Positions 1-7,015 of a stretch of DNA of 64,000 bases are shown here, in pieces; the first letter of the stretch is position 1, and every line of letters starts with the position of its first letter. Made by a program: the position numbers and the translations under genes. The stretch spans positions 62,001 through 126,000 of the forward strand of contig NZ_JOEK01000017.1 of assembly GCF_000719135.1 (NCBI RefSeq). The letters run 5' to 3'. A model generated the notes under the pieces. It ran no database searches, had not been told where the DNA came from, and saw only the letters and a list, made by a program, of their open reading frames with translations. The stretch is from Streptomyces avicenniae. Its GTDB lineage: Bacteria; Actinomycetota; Actinomycetes; Streptomycetales; Streptomycetaceae.

Positions 1-411
1 CTCCAGGCCACCACCCCGCAGACCCTCGGCTACGCGCTGACCGACTCGCCGGTCGGCCAGCTGGCGTGGATAGCCGAGCGCTTCGCGCAGTGGACCGACC
101 CGGGCACGCCGGTCCCCGACGAGCGGATACTGACCGACGTCTCGCTGTACTGGCTGACCGCCACGGCGGCCTCGTCCGCACGGCTGACCCGCGAGTCCAC
201 CCGGGGCGGCGGGGGGTGCCCGGTGCCGCTGGGCGTGGCGGTGTTCGCGCACGACATCACGCTGTCGGTGCGCCCGCTGGCCGAGCGCCTGTACGACATC
301 AGGCACTGGTCGGAGTTCGAGCGCGGCGGCCACTTCGCGGCGATGGAGGTGCCCGAGCTGTTCGCCGGGGACGTGCGGGACTTCTTCCTCGGCCTCAGCC
401 CGACCTCGTAG
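1..411 (+). CDS. Epoxide hydrolase, C-terminal part (5' end outside window)
   Basis: The frame is open from base 1 and stops with TAG at 409-411, giving the last 136 residues of an alpha/beta-hydrolase of the EHN-type epoxide hydrolase family. These enzymes open epoxides to diols through a Ser/Asp-His-acid mechanism. The visible part has the family's WIAERF..W helix, the TDVSLYWLT segment and, near the end, GGHFAAMEVPE, whose His is the expected catalytic histidine. The nucleophile elbow and the EHN domain must lie upstream. The last 17 bp overlap the convergent 3' end of the next gene. The family call is good; the substrate cannot be inferred. Confidence 0.8.
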   Translation, partial: LQATTPQTLGYALTDSPVGQLAWIAERFAQWTDPGTPVPDERILTDVSLYWLTATAASSARLTRESTRGGGGCPVPLGVAVFAHDITLSVRPLAERLYDIRHWSEFERGGHFAAMEVPELFAGDVRDFFLGLSPTS

Positions 412-1321
412 CGCCCTCGCCTGGAGGGCCGGTGACGACGACGGTGACGCGCGTGCCCGGCGGCAGCAGCGGCCCGCCCGCGAGCCGGTGCACGGCGAGC
501 AGCGCCTTGGCGACGTAGCGGCGCTCCACGCGCAGCCCGTGCCGGGCCTCGAAGGCGGTGGCGAACCGTTCCAGCTCGGGCGGCACACGGCCGTAGCCGC
601 CGCCGTGATGGCCGTGGTCGATCGTCCAGTTGGCGAACGGGCGGCCCCAGCCCGCCGCGTGCAGGCGCGCCACCTCGCCCTCCAGGTAGCCGTCGCCGCG
701 CAGCGCCGCCACCCCGAGCGCGCGGGCGCCCGGCGGCAGCCCGGCCGCTATCCCGGCGAGCGTCCCGCCCGTGCCCACCGCGCAGCAGACGACGTCACGC
801 GCGCCGAGGTCGGGCAGCTCGGCCGCCGTCATGGCCGCGCCCCGGGCGGCGAGCGCGTTGGACCCGCCCTCGGGGACGACGTAGCAGCGGCCGTGCGCGC
901 GCCGCAGCTCCTCCCGTACGCCCGGCTCGTCCAGGCCGCGCAGCAGCCGCCGGTAGTCGGCGCGGGAGACGAACGCGAGCCGCATCCCGTCCGCCTCGGC
1001 CGCCGCGAGGGACGGGTTGCGGGGCCGCGTGGCCAGCTCGTCGCCCCTTATGACGCCGGTGGCCGCGGGCCCGACGGCGGCGGCGACGGCCCGGATGTGG
1101 TGCGACCAGGCGCCGCCGAAGGTGAGCACGTGGGTGTGTCCCTGCTCGACGGCGGCCCGCAGGTTGGGCATGAGCTTGCGCCACTTGTTGCCGGGGATGC
1201 GGGCGTCGATCAGGTCGTCGCGCTTGAGCCGCAGCTCGACGCCCGCCCGGGACAGCGCCGGGTCGGACAGCGGCGTCAGGGGCGACGGCAGGGACGGCGT
1301 GACGGCCGGGAGCGACAGCAT
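395..1321 (-). CDS. 1-aminocyclopropane-1-carboxylate deaminase / D-cysteine desulfhydrase-like PLP enzyme
   Basis: This is a 308-residue fold-type II PLP enzyme. Family members deaminate ACC to 2-oxobutyrate and ammonia, or release sulfide from D-cysteine. The PLP lysine is in the motif PGNKWRKL after KRDDLID. The FGGAWSHH motif corresponds to the conserved GG-x-x-SNH substrate loop, with His in place of the usual Asn. VPEGGSNALAARG and CCAVGTGGTLAGIAAG form the phosphate-binding glycine loop. The start was placed at the ATG at 1321 (MLSLPAV), 17 residues inside the longest open frame, because family members begin there. It is monocistronic and converges on the epoxide hydrolase. ACC and D-Cys specificity cannot be told apart by reading. 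Confidence 0.78.
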   Translation of the reverse strand: MLSLPAVTPSLPSPLTPLSDPALSRAGVELRLKRDDLIDARIPGNKWRKLMPNLRAAVEQGHTHVLTFGGAWSHHIRAVAAAVGPAATGVIRGDELATRPRNPSLAAAEADGMRLAFVSRADYRRLLRGLDEPGVREELRRAHGRCYVVPEGGSNALAARGAAMTAAELPDLGARDVVCCAVGTGGTLAGIAAGLPPGARALGVAALRGDGYLEGEVARLHAAGWGRPFANWTIDHGHHGGGYGRVPPELERFATAFEARHGLRVERRYVAKALLAVHRLAGGPLLPPGTRVTVVVTGPPGEGATRSG

Positions 1322-1455
1322 CGCGGCCACTCTAGGAAGGCCCGCGCCGGGCGGCGACGGCGGGGGCGCCACCGTTCAGTCATCCGTGCGAGCTGTCCCT
1401 CGTAAGCCGCACTGCGCGACCGTTCGTCACTGAGCGACTACGGAGCGGGAAACCT

Positions 1456-1477
1456 TGTGGGGAAGCGCTTCCCCACA
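1456..1477. promoter_or_regulatory. 22-bp perfect palindrome upstream of holin-like gene
   Basis: The half-site TGTGGGGAAGC is followed directly by its exact reverse complement, with no spacer. The element ends 15 bp before the ATG at 1493, so it would lie in the 5' leader or promoter of the next gene. It could be a repressor operator or an RNA hairpin covering the ribosome-binding site. Confidence 0.5.
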
Positions 1478-1492
1478 GAGTGGAGCCAGCTG

Positions 1493-1756
1493 ATGAAATC
1501 CGATCTCCCCGCCCCCTCCGACCTCGTCCGCACGGCGAGGACATATGTGACCGATCTCGTCGAACGGGTCGTCGCGACGTTCGTCGTGGCCGCCGCGGGT
1601 GTCGCCGTGGCGGCGGGTCCCGCCGACATGTTCTCGGCAAGTTTCTGGGAGACCGCGGGCGCCGCCGGGATCGCGGCGGCCGGGTCGCTCGTGAAGGGAC
1701 TCGCGGCCAAGCTGACCGGCGACCACAACAGCGCCAGCGCGGCACGCGGCGTCTGA
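1493..1756 (+). CDS. Small holin-like membrane protein
   Basis: This 87-residue protein has two likely membrane segments: roughly residues 22-42 (VVATFVVAAAGVAVAAG) and 50-70 (ETAGAAGIAAAGSLVKG). They are separated by a short loop with an ADMFSASFWE segment, as in small actinobacterial r1t-type holins. Holins make membrane lesions for endolysin release, but chromosomal copies in Streptomyces occur without a prophage and no phage genes surround this one. The ATG at 1493 was preferred over a GTG at 1457 because the latter lies inside the palindrome. A strong terminator follows 15 bp after the stop. Confidence 0.6.
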   Translation: MKSDLPAPSDLVRTARTYVTDLVERVVATFVVAAAGVAVAAGPADMFSASFWETAGAAGIAAAGSLVKGLAAKLTGDHNSASAARGV

Positions 1757-1771
1757 CCGCCGGGGAACGCG

Positions 1772-1802
1772 ACGGCGCCCCGCGTGGTGCGCGGGGCGCC
1801 GT
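1772..1802 (+). terminator. Strong hairpin terminator
   Basis: A 13-bp perfect stem (arm ACGGCGCCCCGCG, 1772-1784) and a 5-nt loop are followed by a T-containing stretch. It lies between the convergent holin-like and STAS genes, so it may act in both directions. A short tandem GTGCG array (1812-1831) follows it. Confidence 0.75.
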
Positions 1803-1832
1803 CCGTCCTTCGTGCGGTGCGGTGCGGTGCGG

Positions 1833-2147
1833 TCAGAGCGCGCAGCGGCCACAGGGCCGCGGCAGGTCCACCAGCCGCATCAGCTTCTCCGGCTGGGGGC
1901 GCCATCCGCGCGCCATGACGATCCGGCCCGCGACCGGTTCCTCGTTGGCCAGCAGGTATGCCAGGCGCAGCCCGGCGAGGTCCATGAACGAGACCCCCGT
2001 CATGTCCAGGACGACCGGACCCGCCGAGACCGGCAGGCGGGTCAGGGCGTCCTCGATGTCGGACAGGGTGTCGTAGTCGAGTTCACCGTGGGGCGCCATG
2101 ACGACGCTGCCCGCGGTCGATGTCGTCGTCAACGTGAAGTCGTGCAT
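1833..2147 (-). CDS. STAS-domain protein (anti-anti-sigma factor type)
   Basis: This 104-residue single-domain STAS protein is of the SpoIIAA/RsbV/BldG type. Such proteins bind anti-sigma kinases and are switched off by phosphorylation of a serine in a D-S-S-G motif. Here the fold signatures are present (HGELDYDTLSDIEDAL, GPVVLDMTGVSFMD) but the motif reads D56-L-A-G, so the usual phospho-acceptor is Ala58. The start is the ATG at 2147, preceded by GGGGAA; the open frame extends upstream without family similarity. No partner kinase gene is adjacent. It may be a constitutively active or non-phosphorylatable variant. Confidence 0.8.
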   Translation of the reverse strand: MHDFTLTTTSTAGSVVMAPHGELDYDTLSDIEDALTRLPVSAGPVVLDMTGVSFMDLAGLRLAYLLANEEPVAGRIVMARGWRPQPEKLMRLVDLPRPCGRCAL

Positions 2148-2253
2148 GCCGCGTTCCCCCTTCCATGAGGGGCGGCCCAGAAACGCGGGCCGGTCGCCCG
2201 CAGTTACGGCGCGCGGCTCGGCGCCGCGCACGGTCCGGAACCGGTTTCCGGCT

Positions 2254-2282
2254 CCACGGCCACCTTCACACGGTGGCCGTGG
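2254..2282 (-). terminator. Hairpin downstream of the RidA operon
   Basis: This is a perfect 11-bp stem (CCACGGCCACC, 2254-2264, with 2272-2282) and a 7-nt loop. Further imperfect pairing of CCGGAACC-type flanks extends it to about 2242-2292. It sits between the end of the RidA gene (2421) and the start of the STAS gene (2147), both on the minus strand, so it probably ends the RidA operon transcript. Confidence 0.6.
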
Positions 2283-2420
2283 ACCGGAACCCGGGAGTCC
2301 GGACTGAGCTTCGTCAGTAGTCCAGACTCCCACGCGCCGGGTGCCGTATCAACCGTGGAGGTGCCCGGCGGACGCGGCGCGGCCCGCCCCCGACCCCGGG
2401 GAAGCCCGCGTTCGCGCAGG

Positions 2421-2807
2421 TCAGGGAAGGGCGGCCTCCGCCTCGATCTCCAGACGGACACCGAAGTGCAGCGCGTCCACACCGACGACGGCACGGGCCG
2501 GGCGCAGGTCGGGGCCGAGCCAGGCGGCGTAGGCGCGGTCGAACGCGGGCCAGTCGGCGATGTCGGTGACGTACACGCGGACCTTCGTGAGGTGGCTGCG
2601 GTCGGCGCCGACCGTGGCCAGGCAGGCGTCCACGTTGGCGAGGACCTGGGCCACCTGCTCGGCGAACGGACGGTCGGCGAGGGCCTGTCCGTCCGGCGTG
2701 ACGGGCAACTGGCCCGAGACGTGCACGAGGCGCGCGCCCGCCGGGACGACGACGGCCTGCGTGTAGTGGCCCGAGGGGCGGGCGGGGCGGGGCGAGGGGG
2801 CGGTCAC
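2421..2807 (-). CDS. RidA/YjgF family enamine/imine deaminase
   Basis: This 128-residue protein has the RidA pattern: VHVSGQLPVTPDG, the FAEQVAQVLANVDACLATVGA helix, VRVYVTDIADW, and the C-terminal ARAVVGVDALHFGVRLEIEAEA. RidA proteins hydrolyse reactive enamine/imine intermediates released by PLP-dependent dehydratases, protecting PLP enzymes from 2-aminoacrylate. The canonical C-terminal Glu-Ile/Val-E region is present. The start is GTG at 2807, which overlaps the stop of the upstream regulator by 4 bp (GTGA). It is the last gene of an operon whose first gene is a PLP enzyme, which suggests it clears that enzyme's product. Confidence 0.85.
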   Translation of the reverse strand: MTAPSPRPARPSGHYTQAVVVPAGARLVHVSGQLPVTPDGQALADRPFAEQVAQVLANVDACLATVGADRSHLTKVRVYVTDIADWPAFDRAYAAWLGPDLRPARAVVGVDALHFGVRLEIEAEAALP

Positions 2808-3502
2808 GGCTGGTCGTCTCCTTGGGGGCGCAGGTAGTTGTAGACGGTGGCGCGCGAGACGCCGAGGAGGTCGGTCAGCGTCGGCACCGCGTGCTTGACC
2901 TGGAGGAATCCGCGCTCCCGCAGGGAGCGGACCAGCTCCTGGCGGGCGTGCGCGTCGAGACCGCGCGGCGTGGTGCCACGGGCCGCCGCGAACTCCTCGA
3001 CGGCCGCGCGCAGTTGGGTGACGGTCCTGGCGCTGAGGGTTTCGCGCGGCGGCTGGTCGGTCTCCTCGGTGCGCACCAGGTTCGCCAGGCTCCGCGAGAC
3101 GGTGGCGAACAGCGACACGTCCAGGTTGAGGCAGATGGCGGCGACGTAGACGCCCGCGCTGTTCCTGATGCCGATGGACGTGCTCTTGGCCGGGCGGCCG
3201 TCCGGGAAGCGGTTGGGGTAGTTCTGGAGGACGTCCGGGTAGCCGGGGTCCTCGATGCGGGCGAGGCCCAGTTCGGTGGCCGGGTCGCCCACGGCGCGGC
3301 CCGAGAGGTTGTTCTCGATGGCGCGCACGGCGTGGCCGGGGTCGCTCAGGTCGTGCAGGACGACCTCGCACAGCCCGGGGAACGTCCGGCCGAGCGCGGT
3401 GACGATCTTCTCCGCCTCGCGCAGGAGCAGCGCGTTCTCGGCCTCGATGTCCGTGCCGCCGGTCGCCGCCCCGGTGCCCGGCGCCCCGCCGTCGCCCGTC
3501 AC
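2804..3502 (-). CDS. YheO/DauR-type PAS-HTH transcriptional regulator
   Basis: The protein has 232 residues. The N-terminal YheO-like PAS domain spans about residues 25-140 (GLCEVVLHDLSDP, the IENNLSGRAVG segment, SIGIRNSAGVYVAAICLNLD). The C-terminal HTH, about 175-228, reads RGFLQVKHAVPTLTDLLGVSRATVYNYLR. The best-known member, DauR, represses D-arginine catabolism genes. This one is sandwiched between a PLP enzyme and RidA with 4-bp overlaps on both sides, so it is probably a ligand-sensing autoregulator of that operon. The effector is presumably the amino acid handled by the PLP enzyme. Confidence 0.85.
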   Translation of the reverse strand: MTGDGGAPGTGAATGGTDIEAENALLLREAEKIVTALGRTFPGLCEVVLHDLSDPGHAVRAIENNLSGRAVGDPATELGLARIEDPGYPDVLQNYPNRFPDGRPAKSTSIGIRNSAGVYVAAICLNLDVSLFATVSRSLANLVRTEETDQPPRETLSARTVTQLRAAVEEFAAARGTTPRGLDAHARQELVRSLRERGFLQVKHAVPTLTDLLGVSRATVYNYLRPQGDDQP

Positions 3503-4656
3503 GCGGCGGCGCCCACGGCGACGAGGCTGCCGCCGCCCGCCGCCGCGGCCTTGAGGCCCGTGCCGGTGAGGATCACGGCCGTCGTCTCCCCTGCGCGGAC
3601 GGCGCCGCGTTCGCGGAAGACGCGCACCGCCGCGGCGGCCGTGGCGCTGGTCGGCTCGGTGTGCAGGCCGAGCGAGGCGAGGCCGCGCTGCGCCTCGACG
3701 ATGGCGGCCTCGGGGATCGCCGCCGTGTCCCCGCCGGAGCGGCGGACGGCGGCGGCGGCCTCCGGCAGCCGGACCGGCGCGCGGATGGCGGCCCCCTCGG
3801 CGACGGTCGGCCCGAACGGCGGGACGGGGATGCCCTGGACGGCCGCGTGCAGCGGCGCGCAGGCGGCGGGCTGGGCGACCAGCAGCCGGGGCAGGCGCGG
3901 GATCAGCCCGGCGGCGAGCAGTTCACCGAAGCCCAGGTCGAGGCCGAGGACGATGCTCCCGGCCCCCGCGACCGTCACCACCGCGTCGGGGGCCGTGAAG
4001 CCGAGGTCCTCCCACAGCTCGTAGGCCAGCGTCTTGGTGCCCTGGAGGAAGAAGGGGTGCCAGTTGTGCCCGGCGTACGGGACGCGCGCCGACTGCCGCA
4101 GGGCCTCGGCGGCCGTCGCGTCGCGGTCGCCCGGGACGGCCCGCACGCGCGCGCCGAGGGCCCGCGTCTGGGCGACCTTGGCCGCGGACGTCCCCTCGGG
4201 GACGAGGATCTCGGCGGCGATCCCGGCGGCGGCGCAGTAGGCGGCGACGGCGGACCCGCCGTTGCCCGAGCTGTCCTCCACGACCTCGGTCACGCCCTGC
4301 GCGGCCAGCGCGGAGATCATGACGCTGGCGCCCCGGTCCTTGAAGCTGCCCGTGGGGTTGAACCACTCCAGTTTGAAGCGCACTTGGGCGCCCTCCCAGG
4401 TGCGTTCGAGAAGCGGCGTGCGGCCCTCCCCGAGGCTGACGGGGGCGTGGGTGGCCGGGGCGGGCAGTGCCGCGCGGTAGCGCCACAGGGAGCGTTCCGC
4501 CGTGTCGATGCCGGAGGGCGGGACGGCCGGGAGGGGCGAGACGGTCAGCGGCGCGCCGTCGTCGCCGCACCAGCGCAGCGGGTCGAGGGGGTACGCGCGG
4601 TCCGTGCGCTGGTCGATCAGGCACGGCGCGGGAGGGGTCGGTGGCCGGGTTTCCAT
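3499..4656 (-). CDS. Threonine synthase-like PLP-dependent lyase
   Basis: This 385-residue fold-type II PLP enzyme has the lysine motif PTGSFKDRGA, the SSGNGGSAVAAY loop and the late glycine-rich VILTGTGLK motif. The N-terminal region (CLIDQRTDRAYPLDPLRWCGDDGAPL) resembles the short zinc-ribbon-like start of threonine synthases, though only one clear Cys is kept there. The reaction is probably beta/gamma-elimination or replacement on a hydroxy-amino acid. Start ATG 4656 has GGAAGGA 7 nt upstream; the earlier GTG at 4689 lacks this. Co-transcription with a YheO regulator and RidA points to an amino-acid degradation role rather than housekeeping threonine synthesis. Confidence 0.78.
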   Translation of the reverse strand: METRPPTPPAPCLIDQRTDRAYPLDPLRWCGDDGAPLTVSPLPAVPPSGIDTAERSLWRYRAALPAPATHAPVSLGEGRTPLLERTWEGAQVRFKLEWFNPTGSFKDRGASVMISALAAQGVTEVVEDSSGNGGSAVAAYCAAAGIAAEILVPEGTSAAKVAQTRALGARVRAVPGDRDATAAEALRQSARVPYAGHNWHPFFLQGTKTLAYELWEDLGFTAPDAVVTVAGAGSIVLGLDLGFGELLAAGLIPRLPRLLVAQPAACAPLHAAVQGIPVPPFGPTVAEGAAIRAPVRLPEAAAAVRRSGGDTAAIPEAAIVEAQRGLASLGLHTEPTSATAAAAVRVFRERGAVRAGETTAVILTGTGLKAAAAGGGSLVAVGAAA

Positions 4657-4697
4657 GACGCATCCTTCCGCCGGTGGCGCCCAGGCCACCGGACGTC

Positions 4698-4724
4698 GGA
4701 CACTTTATCCAGAGTTGGACACTT
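4698..4724. promoter_or_regulatory. Direct repeat GGACACTT, candidate operator of the PLP/YheO/RidA operon
   Basis: GGACACTT occurs at 4698-4705 and again at 4717-4724, a 19-bp period (about two helical turns). A TCCA/TGGA inverted pair lies between the copies. It is 42-69 bp upstream of the PLP enzyme start, the expected place for a regulator site. Confidence 0.35.
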
Positions 4725-4747
4725 CGTAAAGGCGGGTGGGGCGCGGC

Positions 4748-4778
4748 TTGACCCTGACGTCGCGGGAGGCTCCAGGAT
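4748..4778 (+). promoter_or_regulatory. MerR-type promoter with 19-bp spacer
   Basis: The -35 hexamer TTGACC (4748-4753) and the -10 CAGGAT (4773-4778) are separated by 19 bp, the over-long spacing typical of MerR-activated promoters. The -10 ends 6 bp before the ATG at 4785, so the VOC/MerR transcript would be leaderless. Confidence 0.6.
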
Positions 4779-4784
4779 CGCGGC

Positions 4785-5276
4785 ATGAGCGAGTTCACCA
4801 GCCCCGTCCCCTTTCCCGCCCTCGACGCCGTCGCCCCGGACGTCCACCGGGGCTTCTACGGCATGCCGACCTACCTCAGCGTCCCGACCGCGGACCTCGA
4901 CGCCTCCCGGGACTTCTGGGAGCGCGGGCTCGGCTTCATCGACCTGTTCACGATCCCGGGACGGCTGGTCCACCTGCGGCGGTGGGCGTTCCAGGACGTC
5001 CTGCTCGTGCCGGGCACGCCCGCGGCCGAGCCGCCGCCCGTGAGCATCGCCTTCTCCTGTGTCCTCGGCCAGCTCGACGAGATCGCCGCGCACTGCGAGG
5101 AGCTGGCGCCGGGCTGCGTGCAGGGCCCGCGCGAGATGCCGTGGAACTCGGTCGAACTGACCGTCGTCACGCCGGAGAACACCCGGGTCGTGCTGACGGC
5201 CGCGCTTCCGCTCGACCCGGAAGGCCCGGCGGCCGAGCGCATGCGGGCGGTGGGCATCGAGGTCCCCCGGTCATGA
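4785..5276 (+). CDS. VOC-superfamily (glyoxalase/bleomycin-resistance-like) protein
   Basis: This 163-residue protein has the beta-alpha-beta-beta-beta VOC pattern: PTYLSVPTADLDASRDFWERGLGF at the N-terminus and ELTVVTPENTRVVLTAALP near the C-terminus. Members include glyoxalases, dioxygenases and antibiotic-binding resistance proteins. The second half does not show an obvious second metal-ligand set, so it may be a binding protein. It overlaps the TipA-like regulator by 4 bp (ATGA) and shares its promoter, suggesting a drug- or metabolite-responsive pair. Confidence 0.75.
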   Translation: MSEFTSPVPFPALDAVAPDVHRGFYGMPTYLSVPTADLDASRDFWERGLGFIDLFTIPGRLVHLRRWAFQDVLLVPGTPAAEPPPVSIAFSCVLGQLDEIAAHCEELAPGCVQGPREMPWNSVELTVVTPENTRVVLTAALPLDPEGPAAERMRAVGIEVPRS

Positions 5277-6118
5277 CCGCGCCGATCGGCGAGACTGTCG
5301 GGGTGGGCCAGGACGACGAGGCGCCGGGGACGGGCGGCGGGCTGACCGTGGGGCGGGCGGCGGCGCTCGTCGGCGTCAGCGTGCGGACGCTGCACCACTG
5401 GGACGCCATCGGCCTGGTCAGCCCGGGCGGGCGCACCTGGGCGGGGTACCGCGTGTACTCGGGCGACGACGTCGCGCGCGTGCACCGGGTCCTCGTCTAC
5501 CGCGAACTCGGCTTCCCGCTCGCCGAGATCGCCCGCCTCCTGGACGAGCCTGGCACCGACGCGCGTGACCATCTGCTGCGGCAGCGCGCGCAGTTGGTCG
5601 AGCGTGGGGCGCGCCTGGAGCGGATGGTCCGCGCCGTGGACCGCATGCTGGACGCGTCGCGCGGCGGCATACGTCTCACCCCGGAGCAGCAGGTGGAGAT
5701 CTTCGGCGCCGACTGGCGGCCCGAGTGGGTCGGGGAGGCCGAGGAGCGCTGGGGCGGCTCGCCGCAGTGGGCGCAGTACGCCGAGCGGTCCGCCGGGCGG
5801 AGCGCCGAGGACTGGAAGGACGTCGCGGCGGCCACCGAGGCGCTGAACGCGGACCTCGCCGCCGCGTCCCGCGCCGGTACGGCCCCCGACTCCACCGCGG
5901 CGAACGCCCTCGCCGAGCGGCAACGGGCCCTGCTCTGCGGCTACTTCGACTGCACGCACGCCATGCACGTGTGCCTGGGGCGGATGTTCGCGGACGACCC
6001 CAGGTTCGCCGCGTACTACGACACGCTCGCGCCGGGCACGGCCGTCTGGCTGCGGGACACGATCTTCGCCAACGCGCGGGCCCACGGCGTCGATCCGGCG
6101 ACGGCGGTCTGGGGGTGA
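5273..6118 (+). CDS. MerR-family regulator with TipAS-like C-terminal domain
   Basis: The protein has 281 residues. A MerR winged HTH lies at about residues 25-95 (LTVGRAAALVGVSVRTLHHWDAIGL, GYRVYSGDDVARVHRVLVYRELGF), then a coiled-coil dimer helix. The C-terminal half has the TipAS pattern (CGYFDCTHAMHVCLGRMF, DDPRFAAYYDTLAPG, WLRDTIFANA). TipA proteins bind thiopeptides or other cyclic drugs through this domain and activate their own promoter. Cysteines in FDCTHAMHVC are candidates for the covalent thiopeptide contact seen in TipAL, by family analogy only. The start codon overlaps the VOC stop (ATGA). Confidence 0.83.
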   Translation: MTAPIGETVGVGQDDEAPGTGGGLTVGRAAALVGVSVRTLHHWDAIGLVSPGGRTWAGYRVYSGDDVARVHRVLVYRELGFPLAEIARLLDEPGTDARDHLLRQRAQLVERGARLERMVRAVDRMLDASRGGIRLTPEQQVEIFGADWRPEWVGEAEERWGGSPQWAQYAERSAGRSAEDWKDVAAATEALNADLAAASRAGTAPDSTAANALAERQRALLCGYFDCTHAMHVCLGRMFADDPRFAAYYDTLAPGTAVWLRDTIFANARAHGVDPATAVWG

Positions 6119-6125
6119 GCGGGGC

Positions 6126-6911
6126 TCAGTCCGGCGGGTCCAGGGGGTCGAGCGGCAACGCGAGGTAGGCGGCGCTCAGTTCGTCCATGATCGGGTGGAC
6201 GGCCGGGAACGCGGCCTCGCCGACGCGCGCGATCGGCCGGACGCCGAAGGAACTGTTCGTCGCGAACACCGCCTCGACGTTGCGCAGTTCGGCGGGGACG
6301 GGCCGGACGACGTACGGGTGGGCCCGCTGGAGCAGCGTCATCGTGACGCCAGGCAGGACGCCCGCCTCCGGCCAGACGACGTCGCGGCCGTCGTAGAGGC
6401 CGACGTTCCAGGTGGTGCCCTCGGAGACGTGGCCCGCCGGGTCCACGAACAGCGCGTCGTCGTACCCCGCGAGCCTGGCCTCCCGGCGTGCGTGCAGCGG
6501 CCCGAACAGGCCGGTGTGCTTCACCTCGGGGACGTCGCGCTGGAACGGCACGGGCCGCACGCGCAGCGGCGGCGCGTCCGTCCCCCCGGCGGGACGGACG
6601 GTGACCAGGACGTGCGGCTCCCCGCGCCGGTGCGTGGTGGCCAGGCCGATGGCGGGGTCGTAGACCGTGACCCGCACGACGAACGTACCGCTCCCGGCCC
6701 GCGCCGCCGCCCCCGCGTACGCGCGGACGCGGCCGGGGTCGAGATCGGCGCCGAACACCGCGCGGCAGTCCCTGACCAGCCGCTCCAGGTGCAGCCCGAG
6801 ACCGCGCACCCGCCCGTCGGTGACCAGCATGCTCGTGTAGTGGCCGTAGTTGGTGAGCCCGAGCGCGGCCAGGTCCTCCGCGGTGGCCGGGCGGCCGTCG
6901 ATGAACGCCAT
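6126..6911 (-). CDS. Class IV aminotransferase / aminodeoxychorismate lyase-like
   Basis: This 261-residue fold-type IV PLP enzyme has FIDGRPATAEDLAALGL at the N-terminus, the PLP lysine in EVKHTGLFG, the conserved YDDALFVDPAGHVSEGTTWNV block and VWPEAGVLPGVTM. The family includes branched-chain aminotransferases, D-amino-acid transaminases and ADC lyase, and this sequence does not settle which. ATG 6911 (MAFIDG) fits the family start; the frame is open 66 bp further upstream. It converges on the TipA-like gene with a 7-bp gap. Downstream of its promoter lies the first CRISPR array. Confidence 0.8.
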   Translation of the reverse strand: MAFIDGRPATAEDLAALGLTNYGHYTSMLVTDGRVRGLGLHLERLVRDCRAVFGADLDPGRVRAYAGAAARAGSGTFVVRVTVYDPAIGLATTHRRGEPHVLVTVRPAGGTDAPPLRVRPVPFQRDVPEVKHTGLFGPLHARREARLAGYDDALFVDPAGHVSEGTTWNVGLYDGRDVVWPEAGVLPGVTMTLLQRAHPYVVRPVPAELRNVEAVFATNSSFGVRPIARVGEAAFPAVHPIMDELSAAYLALPLDPLDPPD

Positions 6912-7015
6912 GCAGGCAGTGTGCCCGAGCCCACCCGCACCGAAATCACAGGCTCTGACACACCCCGACGCCCCCACCCCCGGCCTTCACCCTCCTCGCA
7001 GCACACCTCACCACG

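Noticed and set aside
1493..1756. Prophage lysis module
   Set aside because: No endolysin, tail, capsid or integrase genes nearby; only the holin-like gene is present.
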